Shown here piece after piece: positions 16,746 to 25,426 of a stretch of DNA of 50,981 nucleotides. The position numbers were made by a program, and so were the translations under genes. The notes below the pieces were generated by a model that worked only from the letters and a program-made list of their open reading frames with translations, ran no database searches and was not told the DNA's origin. Source of the DNA: Planctomycetota bacterium (GTDB lineage: Bacteria > Planctomycetota > UBA11346); contig BJHQ01000005.1 in assembly GCA_014193115.1 (NCBI GenBank), forward strand, positions 1-50,981. The letters are read 5' to 3'. The first letter of the stretch is position 1. Every line of letters begins with the position of its first letter.

Positions 16746-18938
16746 ATGAGTCAGCTTCCCGGCTTCAATCAACGGCAGCCTCCACGGCCCATCGCCGCGG
16801 CGCCGCGGGGGGACAGCGATCTGATCAAGCTGGTCCAGGGCCGCCTGGCCGGGGATACGGTTTGGCGGACCTTCGCCCAGAACGGGGCCTGGGTCTGCCC
16901 CTATTGCCTGAGCGCCATCCACCGCCGCTCCGGGCGCTCGGTGGAGGAATCCATCGCCCATCACCTGGGATCGTGCCGCAATTTCGCTGGCGGCCGGGGC
17001 CAGGTCCAGCCTTCGGCCCGGATTCTTGGCCGGGTCAGTTTCGAGAACCTCACCCATCTGGCGGCGAACGACCCGGCCTGGCGGGTCTACGACCACGAAG
17101 GCCACTGGTTCTGCCCGTCGTGCCTGGAACGTATTCCGCAATGCCGCTTGCAGGGCGGGCAGATCACCAGCTTCGTCCACCATGCCATGGGCAGCCACCT
17201 GTCGGCCTGCGCCAGCTACCAGGCAGGCCGGATGCATGCCGCCGACCAAGTGATCAGGGCCCGGGATCGCCATGTCCAGGTGCCGGCACTGGCAAAAGTG
17301 GTCGCCGCCCAGCTTCAGAACAGCGCCTGGCGCTATGCCAATGCGCTCGGTTGCTGGATCTGCCCCTGCTGCCTGAACGGAGTCGCCGAGGTCCGGCTGA
17401 TGCAGCCGCAGGACTGGCAACGCGCTCCCGAGTCGATGGCTCGGCATCTGCTGAACAATTGTGCTGCCTATCATCCGGATCGCTTGGTGGTGCAGCGCGA
17501 GGTCGCGGTCCGCCAAGCGGCCGCTGAGAACCAGGTCGCGCCGGTGCCGGTGGCGAAGTCCCGCGGCGGTACCGATCGGGTTGGCGTCGTCCGCACCCCG
17601 GTTCAAGGCAACCAGGTGGCTGGAACCCATCCGACGCCGACGTTGCGTACCGGCCAGCGCACCACCGATCCCACCGGCATGGCGGTGATCCAGGCCCCGG
17701 CCGGCACGGTCACGGCGAACCGGATTGCCCCGCCAGCGGCCAGCCGCCGCACCACCGATCCGATGCGGACACCACGACCGCTGGTCACGCCCCAGGTGGT
17801 GAGCTCCGAACCGCCGGACGAGCCGGATCCGCCGCTGTCGGCCAAATCGGTGAATCTCGACCAGACGGTGCTCGGCCGGCTGGCCGCTGAAGACGATGCG
17901 CCTTTCACTGCCCAGCCGCCGGCAGTGGAGCGTCAGCCGACGAGCCGCCGGTCGAGCACGGCCTCGATCATCCAGCCTGAGCCTCCTGCTGCGGTCCCTG
18001 ACCAACCCCAGGAGTCAGACGAACAGCCAGACCTTCGGCGGGCCACGCCGGTCGACCGCGGAACTGAAACCGGAACCGAGGCCGGCGCCGGAACCGGCCG
18101 GACCGATCGCGACCATCTCACCTGGATGGATACCGCCGAAGATCGGGCGACCATCGCCGCCGCCGAAGCCGCCGATGCGCCCGCTGACACGGCTGGGGAA
18201 AGCGCCGCAGATGAAATGGCCCGGGCGGTCGAGCTGCAACAGGATCTGCTGACCGTCGCCCCCGAAGTCCCGGGATTCGCTTTCGCCACCCGGTTCATCC
18301 CATGCGCCGGGATCAGCGGGGATTTCTACGAGTTCATCCAGCTTCCCGATGGCAAGATCGGGTTCGCCCTCGGCGATGTGTCGGGACACGGGGTTCAGGC
18401 CGGTCTGATCATGTCGATGGCCAAGAAGACCCTGGAGATCTACGCCCTGCAGGGTGGGGGTCCGGCGGATGTGCTGTGCCGGGTCAATGACGCTCTGCTC
18501 CGCGATCTGGCCGGCCGGTTGTTCATCAGCTTGACCTACGCCATTCTCGATCCCGATGCCCGTCGGATCACCTGGGTGCGGGCCGGCCATGCGCCGACCA
18601 TCCGCTTCAACCACCGCACCGGCGACCTGGTCGAGATCCGGCCACGGGGCATGGTGGTCGGCATGAAAGGCGGGGCGGCCTTCCGCAATGCGATCGAAGA
18701 GGAGATCACGACCGTCGAGGCGGGCGACACGTTCTTGTTGTACACTGATGGAATCACTGAGACCATGAATCCGCAGCTTGAAGAATATGGCGTCGAACGG
18801 CTGCGCGACATCGTGCGCCAATGCGCCAGCGACGGTCCCGAGGTCCTGGTCACCCAGATCCTCGATCGCGTCCGACACTTCCGCGGCGCCCGCTCAGAGG
18901 CTGACGACATGACCCTGCTGGCCTTCAGCGCCGCATGA
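16746..18938 (+). CDS. SpoIIE/RsbU-type protein phosphatase with three N-terminal zinc-finger-like repeats
   Basis: A 730-residue fusion. Residues 1-245 hold three repeats of W-x-C-P-x-C-L ... H-x(3,4)-C: C51/C54 with H72/C77, C123/C126 with H151/C155, and C206/C209 with H234/C239. These look like C2HC zinc modules. Residues ~250-490 are a low-complexity, probably disordered linker. The C-terminal ~240 residues are a PP2C-like SpoIIE domain with metal ligands D526 (SGDFYEF), D544 (GDVSGHG) and D720/D721 (ADDMTLL). Known: SpoIIE/RsbU enzymes dephosphorylate anti-anti-sigma factors in partner-switching. Inferred: the finger array binds a nucleic acid or partner and localises the phosphatase. 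No anti-sigma or STAS gene is adjacent. The stop overlaps the next start by four bases. Confidence 0.85.
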   Translation: MSQLPGFNQRQPPRPIAAAPRGDSDLIKLVQGRLAGDTVWRTFAQNGAWVCPYCLSAIHRRSGRSVEESIAHHLGSCRNFAGGRGQVQPSARILGRVSFENLTHLAANDPAWRVYDHEGHWFCPSCLERIPQCRLQGGQITSFVHHAMGSHLSACASYQAGRMHAADQVIRARDRHVQVPALAKVVAAQLQNSAWRYANALGCWICPCCLNGVAEVRLMQPQDWQRAPESMARHLLNNCAAYHPDRLVVQREVAVRQAAAENQVAPVPVAKSRGGTDRVGVVRTPVQGNQVAGTHPTPTLRTGQRTTDPTGMAVIQAPAGTVTANRIAPPAASRRTTDPMRTPRPLVTPQVVSSEPPDEPDPPLSAKSVNLDQTVLGRLAAEDDAPFTAQPPAVERQPTSRRSSTASIIQPEPPAAVPDQPQESDEQPDLRRATPVDRGTETGTEAGAGTGRTDRDHLTWMDTAEDRATIAAAEAADAPADTAGESAADEMARAVELQQDLLTVAPEVPGFAFATRFIPCAGISGDFYEFIQLPDGKIGFALGDVSGHGVQAGLIMSMAKKTLEIYALQGGGPADVLCRVNDALLRDLAGRLFISLTYAILDPDARRITWVRAGHAPTIRFNHRTGDLVEIRPRGMVVGMKGGAAFRNAIEEEITTVEAGDTFLLYTDGITETMNPQLEEYGVERLRDIVRQCASDGPEVLVTQILDRVRHFRGARSEADDMTLLAFSAA

Positions 18939-19705
18939 GCGTTCCCCGCGAAACCGCCTCGGCCCCGCGCGCCATCCGCATGCGCATGGCCGCCCTGTCC
19001 CATCTCGGCCGGGTCCGCGACAACAACGAAGACGCGGTGTTCGCCGACGTGCGCAGCCGGATCGCCGTGGTCTGCGATGGCATGGGCGGACATGCCGGCG
19101 GCAATGTCGCCAGCGAGATGGCGGTGCAGATCGTCAGCGGCAGCCTGCGCCAGCTGCGCAACGCCGACTGGGCGGTCGAGGACCGGGTCATCGACGCGAT
19201 GAAAGACGCGGTGTTCTCGGCCAACGACCACATCCTGTCCCGGGCCCGGATCGATCCCGCCTTGCACGATATGGGCACCACCTTGGTCACCTGCGCGTTC
19301 ATGCACGACCGGGTGATCACCGCCAATGTCGGCGACAGCCGGATCTACCGGATCGCCGGCGGCGAAGTCGTCCAGGTCAGCGAGGACCATTCGCTGGTCG
19401 CCGAACGGGTCCGCGAAGGGCTGATGGATCCCGACAGCGAAGAAGCCAATCTGCTCGCCAACATCGTCACCCGGGCCCTGGGCATGGATCAGATCACGGT
19501 CGACATCACGGTGGAGGATCTCCACCCTGGCGACACGTATCTGCTGTGCAGCGACGGTTTGCACGACCTGGTCAGCGATCTCGAAATCGGCCAGATCGTG
19601 ACCGGCACCTCCGGTCCGCAGGAGGCCTGCGCCGCGCTGGTCGACCTGGCCAACCACCGTGGCGGCTTCGATAATATCAGCGTGGTGGTGGCGACCGCTG
19701 GGTGA
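18935..19705 (+). CDS. PP2C-family Ser/Thr protein phosphatase (Stp1/PppA type)
   Basis: A 256-residue Mn/Mg-dependent protein phosphatase. Motifs: RVRDNNEDAV, VCDGMGGHAGG, GTTLV, GDSRIYRI, CSDGLHDLV and GGFDNISVVV, which together cover the metal ligands of bacterial PP2C. Its ATG overlaps the stop of the SpoIIE-type gene (ATGA), so the two phosphatases are co-translated. Known partners of this class are Hanks-type kinases, but none lies in the window. Soluble, no membrane segment. Confidence 0.93.
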   Translation: MSVPRETASAPRAIRMRMAALSHLGRVRDNNEDAVFADVRSRIAVVCDGMGGHAGGNVASEMAVQIVSGSLRQLRNADWAVEDRVIDAMKDAVFSANDHILSRARIDPALHDMGTTLVTCAFMHDRVITANVGDSRIYRIAGGEVVQVSEDHSLVAERVREGLMDPDSEEANLLANIVTRALGMDQITVDITVEDLHPGDTYLLCSDGLHDLVSDLEIGQIVTGTSGPQEACAALVDLANHRGGFDNISVVVATAG

Positions 19706-19853
19706 GCCGATCCTGCCGGCGAACCTCGTAGCCGGCAGCGACGCTCGCCTCAAATTGCGCCTAAGGTTGCGCGATCCAGTCAAGTCCCTTGGCCGGTGGG
19801 CCGAGATTTTTTCCTGGACTTGCTGCCTGCACCCTCGGGTCTACGATGCCGAC

Positions 19854-20414
19854 ATGTCCGCAGACAAGCCGCGTTACGCCAACTTCCCCGAGCGCGATCT
19901 GAAGGTCGTCATCGGTGAGCATATCAACGCCACCAACACCAAGCTGCTGACCAAGCTGACCATCGGCAAATATGAGATGTCGTTCCTCCAGCAAGAGAAC
20001 GGCAGCAATACCTTGAAGGCCGTGCGCGAAGCCGTCGGGATCCTCGCCAAAGCCGAATCGATGGCCATCGAGACCGACGAGAAGCATCGTGAATACCTTG
20101 GCATCACCAAGGCAGGCAACGCTGAAAAGATCGTCGGCTTGTGGATCCTCACTCCATTCGAGTTGACCCAATCGGCCCACCTCATCTGGTGCCGGTGGAG
20201 CGAACTCGGCAACACGGCGAAGACCGGTGTGGCATTCAAGGTCAATACCAAGTTCACCGCCGACGACATCGCCAATCTGATCCGCGCCGCACAAAAGAAC
20301 GCCGTCTCGCTGGCTGCGGGCGAAGCCTTCACCCTGAAGGGCAACCCGCCGCCGCGCTTCCAGAAGAAGACCACTGCCAGCGCCCTGCCAGTCGCGGAAG
20401 CCGTTCCGGCCTGA
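19854..20414 (+). CDS. Hypothetical protein upstream of rtcR
   Basis: A 186-residue protein, not recognised. It is rich in lysine and threonine, has no signal peptide or membrane segment, and seems to be a mixed alpha/beta soluble protein with a flexible C-terminal tail. The ATG at 19854 is chosen because the longer open frame covers a GC-poor leader lacking coding character. It is followed after 120 bases by rtcR on the same strand. RtcR usually lies next to its targets rtcB/rtcA; whether this gene belongs to the same response is inference from position only. Confidence 0.7.
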   Translation: MSADKPRYANFPERDLKVVIGEHINATNTKLLTKLTIGKYEMSFLQQENGSNTLKAVREAVGILAKAESMAIETDEKHREYLGITKAGNAEKIVGLWILTPFELTQSAHLIWCRWSELGNTAKTGVAFKVNTKFTADDIANLIRAAQKNAVSLAAGEAFTLKGNPPPRFQKKTTASALPVAEAVPA

Positions 20415-20456
20415 TCTGGTCGCGTCAGCCCGAGCCTTCCAGCCGGACCGGCGCAT

Positions 20457-20510
20457 GCGCAGCGGCGGGCACGAGCGCAGCGGCTGGCAACAGCGCAGCG
20501 GCGACTTCAA
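20457..20510 (+). repeat. Three direct repeats with exact 18-bp period in front of rtcR
   Basis: GCGCAGCGGC occurs at 20457, 20475 and 20493, each the first ten bases of an 18-bp unit; copies 1 and 2 also share most of the remaining eight bases. The array lies after the stop of the 19854 gene and ends about 25 bases before the rtcR ATG. It could be an iterated regulator-binding site for rtcR expression or a small minisatellite. Confidence 0.6.
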
Positions 20511-20534
20511 AGGCCACCAGCCGGACACCACGAC

Positions 20535-22220
20535 ATGACGCCTGCCAGCCAGGCCACGTCCCACAGGAGCGCTGCTAAGCGCTCGACCCGGCGCCCGCTG
20601 GTCGCGATTGGTCTCCTCGGCCCAACCCTCGACGCCGGCCGCGATGAAAAGCGCTGGAACCGCTGGCGGCCGACGGTTGGCCTGCACATGCAGGACGACC
20701 TCGCCATCAGCCGGTTCGAGATGCTCCACCAGCGCCGCTTCGATCGTCTGGCCGATGGCATCGCTGCCGACATCGCCAAGGTCTCGCCGGACACCCAGGT
20801 CACCAGCCGGCACATCGAGTTCACCGATCCATGGGACTTCGAAGAGGTCTATGGCGCCCTCTGGGGATTCGCCAGGAAATACGCCTGGAATCCAGAAGCC
20901 GAAGACTATCTGGTGCACATCACCACCGGCACCCACGTCGCCCAGATCTGCCTGTTCCTGCTCACCGAAAGCCGCCACCTGCCGGCCCGGCTGGTCCAGA
21001 CCCAGCCCGGAGCCAAGCGCGGCCCCGAGGACCTGCGCTCACCCGAGGATGCCTCCGGCCGGGGCAGCGTCGCCGGCACCCATGCGATCATCGATCTCGA
21101 CCTGTCGAAGTACGACCAGCTGGCCTCGCGTTTCGCCGAAGAACGCCGCGCCGGCGTGTCGGTGCTCACTGCCGGAATCCCGACCCGCAATCCCGTTTTT
21201 GCCGCGCTGATCAGCCGGATCGAGCAGGTCGCCGCGGCGACCCGCGCCCCGATCCTGCTCGGCGGGCCGACCGGCGCCGGAAAGACCGTGCTCGCCCGGC
21301 GCATCTACGAACTCAAGAAATCCCGCAACCTGGTCGAAGGTCCGTTCGTCGAGCTGAACTGCGCCACGGTGCGCGGCGACGCCGCCGGCTCGGCCCTGTT
21401 CGGCCACCGCAAAGGCGCCTTCACCGGCGCCACGGCCGATCGGCCGGGCCTGCTCCGCCGGGCCGACGATGGGGTGCTGTTCCTCGACGAAATCGGCGAG
21501 CTCGGCCACGACGAACAGGCGATGCTCCTGCGCGCCATCGAAGACAAGGTCTTCCTGCCGGTTGGCGCCGATGTGCCGGTGCTGTCCGATTTCCAGCTGA
21601 TCGCGGGCAGCAACCGCGACCTGCGCGAGGCGGTCCGAGCCGGCCGATTCCGCGAGGATCTGCTCGCCCGCATCGACCTGTGGACCTTTCGCCTGCCTGG
21701 TCTGGCCGAGCGCCGCGAAGACATCGAACCCAATCTCGATTTCGAATTGGAGCGGTTCGCCAAGGATTCCGGCAAGCGGGTGACGATGAACAGCGAGGCC
21801 AGGGCGGACTTTCTGGCCTTCGCCACTGCGCCGGCGGCAGCCTGGCAGGCGAACTTCCGCGACCTCGGCGCGGCAGTCACCAGGATGGCGACGCTGGCGG
21901 TCGCCAATCAGGCCGGGCGGATCGATGCAGCGCTGGTCCGCGAAGAGACCGGCCGCCTGCACCGGCAATGGCACCCGCCCGCGCCGGACGATGACGGCCT
22001 GGCGATCCTCGGGCAGCGCCAGCTCGATCGCTTCGACCAGGTGCAATTGGCGGACGTCGTCCGGGTCTGCCGGCGATCGCGGACCCTGTCCGAGGCCGGC
22101 CGCATCCTGTTCGCTGTTTCCCGCCAGGAGCGCAAGCACGCCAACGACGCCGACCGCCTGCAGAAATACCTTGCCCGTTTCGATCTGACCTGGGATCAGG
22201 TGGTCGGCGACCAGCCCTGA
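20535..22220 (+). CDS. rtcR: RNA repair transcriptional activator RtcR (CARF + sigma54 AAA+)
   Basis: A 561-residue sigma54-dependent activator. The N-terminal ~190 residues match the RtcR CARF domain (LVAIGLLGPTLD, RWRPTVGLHMQ, PWDFEEVY, DYLVHITTGTHVAQIC). The AAA+ domain has GGPTGAGKT (~243), the sigma54-contact loop GAFTGA (294-299) and LFLDEIGEL, plus arginine-finger region residues. The C-terminus has a helix-turn-helix-like segment near LSEAGRILFAVSRQ. Known: RtcR switches on rtcBA RNA end-healing and ligation genes when its CARF domain senses RNA damage products. Here no rtcA/rtcB lies within the window on either side, and I see no -24/-12 promoter in the flanking gaps. Confidence 0.95.
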   Translation: MTPASQATSHRSAAKRSTRRPLVAIGLLGPTLDAGRDEKRWNRWRPTVGLHMQDDLAISRFEMLHQRRFDRLADGIAADIAKVSPDTQVTSRHIEFTDPWDFEEVYGALWGFARKYAWNPEAEDYLVHITTGTHVAQICLFLLTESRHLPARLVQTQPGAKRGPEDLRSPEDASGRGSVAGTHAIIDLDLSKYDQLASRFAEERRAGVSVLTAGIPTRNPVFAALISRIEQVAAATRAPILLGGPTGAGKTVLARRIYELKKSRNLVEGPFVELNCATVRGDAAGSALFGHRKGAFTGATADRPGLLRRADDGVLFLDEIGELGHDEQAMLLRAIEDKVFLPVGADVPVLSDFQLIAGSNRDLREAVRAGRFREDLLARIDLWTFRLPGLAERREDIEPNLDFELERFAKDSGKRVTMNSEARADFLAFATAPAAAWQANFRDLGAAVTRMATLAVANQAGRIDAALVREETGRLHRQWHPPAPDDDGLAILGQRQLDRFDQVQLADVVRVCRRSRTLSEAGRILFAVSRQERKHANDADRLQKYLARFDLTWDQVVGDQP

Positions 22221-22265
22221 TCCAGGGGCAGAAGCCTTGCGGCCGGACCCGCATCGCGCAGGGAC

Positions 22266-22305
22266 CGGATGTCCTCCTGTCTGTTCTGATTCAGGAGGAC
22301 ATCCG
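22266..22305. terminator. Bidirectional hairpin between convergent genes
   Basis: CGGATGTCCTCCTG (22266-22279) and CAGGAGGACATCCG (22292-22305) form a perfect 14-bp stem with a 12-base loop. It lies between the rtcR stop and the stop of the convergent 22360 gene. There is no T-run, so termination by RNA polymerase pausing or RNA 3'-end protection is possible in both directions. Confidence 0.6.
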
Positions 22306-22359
22306 TCCGTGCGTTGCTGGGAGCCTGCACCGACTTCAGGCAGGCCGGCCCCCGCGGCG

Positions 22360-23319
22360 TCACTTCTCCTTGATCAGGTTCATCTCGGTGGCACCGGACG
22401 GCCCGCCGACGAAGTTGCGGGCGCAGGCGAGGGCCTGGATGGAGGACGAGGACACGATGCGGAGCCCGCCAGCCCAGCGGAAATGGACACCATAGCTGCC
22501 CACCGTGGCGCCGTGCTTGCAAATCACGTGCTGCTTGGATTGGACCACGCTGAACTGCCAGGTGGCGGGATTGAGCTGGAGCAGATCCATGTAGTCGGTC
22601 TTGTACACGGCGCCGTCCTGCTCAGTCCAGAAGCCGACCAGGTAGACCGCGCCAGACGTGTCGGTGACCAGGCTGACGGTTGAGTAATCGCTGCGGCCGA
22701 GCGTCTGCTTCGAACCGACTGCATTGAAGACCACACCGGTGGACGCCAGCGGCTGACCGTTGCTCTGCTGGAGGTACAGATCTCCATTATCATAGATCGC
22801 CACAAGATGTCGCGGAGTCACGTCGCCAGGCGCCGTCCAGCTGGTGATGCCGACGCCGCCGGCCTTGTGGCTGTCGCTGGCGATGACCGCCGTCAGCAGG
22901 GTCGGGGGCTTGGAGGTGGTGACCGAGGTCAGGTCGTAGAAGACGACCCGGCTCGCTGTGTCCTTCTCCAGCGGCACGACCAGGATGTCGCCGATCTGCT
23001 GGACGCCGCCGGGGTGGTTGAAACCCTTGTTCGGAAGCTGGACCTTCTGCACGATCTTGCGGTTCTTATCGTCGAACTCGCAGACGATCAGGGTGCCGTA
23101 ATCGCCGTCGCGATTGTGGGTCAGAAAGAGGAAACTCCCTGACTGGTTGAGGGCGATGCCTTGGATGTGGTCGACTCCGATATTCATTTCATCGGTGTTG
23201 CCATTGACCCGATGATGTTCGGTGTTGCTCGAAATCCGGGCGAATTGAGCTGGAACACCTGATACCCGAGGGTTGGTATCAAGTGGTAAGGTGGCTGGCT
23301 GGGCGGACGTGGCGGGCAT
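22360..23319 (-). CDS. Hypothetical protein, probably a beta-propeller
   Basis: A 319-residue protein of alternating short beta-strands and turns (for example DHIQGIALNQSGSFLFLTHN and GFNHPGGVQQIGDILVVPLE), as in NHL- or WD-like propellers. No signal peptide or catalytic motif is visible. GGAG lies 9 bases before the ATG. It is convergent with rtcR and divergent from the ThuA-like gene. A candidate promoter lies 50-85 bases upstream. Function unknown. Confidence 0.65.
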   Translation of the reverse strand: MPATSAQPATLPLDTNPRVSGVPAQFARISSNTEHHRVNGNTDEMNIGVDHIQGIALNQSGSFLFLTHNRDGDYGTLIVCEFDDKNRKIVQKVQLPNKGFNHPGGVQQIGDILVVPLEKDTASRVVFYDLTSVTTSKPPTLLTAVIASDSHKAGGVGITSWTAPGDVTPRHLVAIYDNGDLYLQQSNGQPLASTGVVFNAVGSKQTLGRSDYSTVSLVTDTSGAVYLVGFWTEQDGAVYKTDYMDLLQLNPATWQFSVVQSKQHVICKHGATVGSYGVHFRWAGGLRIVSSSSIQALACARNFVGGPSGATEMNLIKEK

Positions 23320-23371
23320 GGCGGTGTTCTCCAGGGTTGAGGTCTGGCGCGGAGTGCGGCAGAACTTGTTT

Positions 23372-23403
23372 TATATACATAGTACTAACCTATACGGTGT
23401 CAA
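23372..23403 (-). promoter_or_regulatory. Candidate promoter of the 22360-23319 gene
   Basis: On the minus strand TTGACA (23398-23403) is followed after 16 bases by TATGTA, or after 20 by TATATA. The surrounding ~30 bases are strikingly AT-rich for this window. With the 20-base reading the spacer is long, as in MerR-regulated promoters, and holds an imperfect ATAG...CTAT dyad. The transcript would start about 45-50 bases before the ATG. Confidence 0.45.
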
Positions 23404-23525
23404 TGACGTGCTGATCTCCATCGAAAAAGTGAAGGCATTCATCGAGAAAGATGTGCTGTTCCCCGCGGCTAGGCCATCTGCTGTACTGCTCCATGGCAGT
23501 TGCCGACGAGGACTTGCACCGATGA

Positions 23526-23539
23526 TGGAAGCGCTTTCA
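23526..23539. promoter_or_regulatory. LacI/GalR-type operator upstream of the ThuA-like gene
   Basis: TGGAAGCGCTTTCA is a near-perfect palindrome with the central GCGC and AAGCGCTT core typical of LacI-family operators. It sits 23 bases before the ATG at 23562, and GGAGA (23549-23553) provides the ribosome site, so a bound repressor would block transcription of the sugar-oxidation pair downstream. No LacI-family gene is in the window. Confidence 0.6.
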
Positions 23540-23561
23540 CTTTGCGACGGAGAACAACATC

Positions 23562-24221
23562 ATGCCGCGTGCCGTGCTCGTGTGGGGGGGCTGGGATGGC
23601 CATCAGCCACAGCTGACCACTCAACGATTCAATGCCTTCCTGGTCGCCCAGGGCTACACCACGTCGATCCATGACTCGCTCGATGTGTACCTCGATCAGT
23701 CGGTGATCGGTGCTGCCGATCTGATCGTGCAATGCTGGACCATGGGCACGATCACCAAGGAGCAGTTCGCCGGACTGCGCAAAGCGGTCGAGGGCGGCGC
23801 CGGTCTGGCCGGCTGGCACGGCGGTCTTGGCGACAGCTTCCGCAGTTCGGTGGACTACCAGTTCCTGATCGGTGGCCAGTGGGTCGCCCACCCAGGCGGC
23901 ATCATCGATTACACCGTCAACATCTCTGCCTGGGACGACCCGATCACTGCCGGGCTCGCTGATTTCTCGATGAAATCCGAGCAGTATTACATGCATGTCG
24001 ATCCATCGAACCGGGTGTTGGCGACCACCACGTTCAACGGCGCCGTCCACCCCTGGATCGCCGGCGCGACCATCCCGGTGGTGTGGAAGCGGCGCTGGGC
24101 CGCCGGCCGGGTCTTCTATTCTTCGCTGGGCCACGTCGACGCCGATTTCTCGGTGCCTGAGGCCCGGATCATCATGGAGCGCGGTCTGCTGTGGGCGACC
24201 CGTCAGGAGGCTCGCCCATGA
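23562..24221 (+). CDS. ThuA domain protein
   Basis: A 219-residue protein of the ThuA (trehalose-utilisation, class I amidotransferase-like) family. Seen: [11 protein letters not shown] at the start, [27 protein letters not shown], the WVAHPGG block, and the closing [10 protein letters not shown]. It lacks a signal peptide. Known: ThuA proteins work beside Gfo/Idh/MocA oxidoreductases in oxidation of sugars such as trehalose or related glycosides. The next gene, such an oxidoreductase, overlaps by four bases. A LacI-type operator lies just upstream. Confidence 0.9.
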   Translation: MPRAVLVWGGWDGHQPQLTTQRFNAFLVAQGYTTSIHDSLDVYLDQSVIGAADLIVQCWTMGTITKEQFAGLRKAVEGGAGLAGWHGGLGDSFRSSVDYQFLIGGQWVAHPGGIIDYTVNISAWDDPITAGLADFSMKSEQYYMHVDPSNRVLATTTFNGAVHPWIAGATIPVVWKRRWAAGRVFYSSLGHVDADFSVPEARIIMERGLLWATRQEARP

Positions 24222-25309
24222 AGATCGGCGTCATCGGCTGCGGCAACATCTCGTCAGCCTATCTCAAGAACCTGCCCGGGTTCGCCAACGTCGAAGTCGC
24301 GGCCGTGGCCGATCTCGATGTCGCCAGGGCCCAGGCGAAGGCCGCTGAATTCAAGATTGCGAAAGCCTGTTCGGTGGACGCGCTGCTGGCTGACCCGGCG
24401 ATCGAACTGGTCCTCAACCTGACCATCCCCCAGGCCCACGCCGCAGTCGATCTGGCGGCCATCGCCGCTGGAAAGCATGTCTATTCGGAGAAACCCCTCG
24501 CCCTCGACCGCGCTGAGGGCCAGCAGGTGCTGGCGGCGGCACGGGCCAAAGGCGTCCGGGTCGGCTGCGCTCCTGACACGGTTCTCGGCGGCGGCCATCA
24601 GACCTGCCGGATGCTGATCGATCATGGCGCCATCGGCCGGGTGGTGGCCGGCACCGCGTTCATGATGTGCCCCGGACACGAATCGTGGCATCCGGCGCCG
24701 GAATTTTATTACCAGCGCGGCGGTGGCCCGCTGTTCGACATGGGGCCGTACTACCTGCACGCCCTGATCATGCTTCTCGGACCGGTCCGCCGGGTGACCG
24801 GTTCGGCGAACATCTCCTTCCCCGAGCGGCTGATCACCAGCCAGCCGAAGTCCGGCACCCGGGTTCCGGTGGAAGTTCCCACCCATCTTGCGGCGGTGCT
24901 CGATTTCGTCTCAGGCCCGATCGTTACCTTGATCACCAGTTTCGACGTGCGCGCCCACAGTTGCCCGATCATCGAATTGTACGGAACCACCGGCACTTTG
25001 GCGGTCCCGGATCCAAACGGATTTGGCGGCAAGGTCAAAATCAAGCGCACTCGGAATGGCGAATGGGAGAGCGTCGGCCACAGCCACAGCTATCTGAACC
25101 AGCATCGCGGCCTCGGTGTCGCCGACCTGGCGGCTGCGATCACGGCTGGCCGCGATCACCGCGCCAACGAACGTATCGCCCAGCATGCCCTCGACCTGAT
25201 GCAGGCCATCCACGAGGCCTCGGCCACCGGACGGCATATCGAGGTTGCCTCGCGCTGCGAACGCCCGGCGGCGATGGTCGCCGGCTTGGCCGAGGGCGTT
25301 CTGGACTGA
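24218..25309 (+). CDS. Gfo/Idh/MocA-family NAD(P)-dependent oxidoreductase
   Basis: A 363-residue dehydrogenase. Rossmann motif [10 protein letters not shown] at the N-terminus, the catalytic-region motif YSEKPLAL (EKP lysine), and a [16 protein letters not shown] block carrying the Asp and the catalytic His-equivalent region. The ATG at 24218 overlaps the ThuA stop (ATGA) with GGAGG 7 bases upstream; longer frames are rejected. Probably acts on a sugar or inositol-like substrate with its ThuA partner; the exact substrate is unknown. Confidence 0.93.
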   Translation: MKIGVIGCGNISSAYLKNLPGFANVEVAAVADLDVARAQAKAAEFKIAKACSVDALLADPAIELVLNLTIPQAHAAVDLAAIAAGKHVYSEKPLALDRAEGQQVLAAARAKGVRVGCAPDTVLGGGHQTCRMLIDHGAIGRVVAGTAFMMCPGHESWHPAPEFYYQRGGGPLFDMGPYYLHALIMLLGPVRRVTGSANISFPERLITSQPKSGTRVPVEVPTHLAAVLDFVSGPIVTLITSFDVRAHSCPIIELYGTTGTLAVPDPNGFGGKVKIKRTRNGEWESVGHSHSYLNQHRGLGVADLAAAITAGRDHRANERIAQHALDLMQAIHEASATGRHIEVASRCERPAAMVAGLAEGVLD

Positions 25310-25426
25310 CGCGACGCCGGCGCTGGGCGCCGGCGACTGGAACTCGTGGCGCCGCCGCCGAGGAATGTGCGGCGCCGCTGGTGAAGCGTGGTGGCGTAAA
25401 TTCAGCTGAGCCTTACCTTCCGCGCC

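Noticed and set aside
15771..18005. A 744-codon minus-strand open frame over the metallophosphoesterase and zinc-repeat phosphatase
   Set aside because: The plus-strand genes carry clear motifs; the antisense product is arginine/histidine-rich with no family pattern.
23341..23561. Additional small gene between the beta-propeller gene and thuA-like gene
   Set aside because: The short plus-strand frame has no ribosome site and runs through the promoter/operator region.
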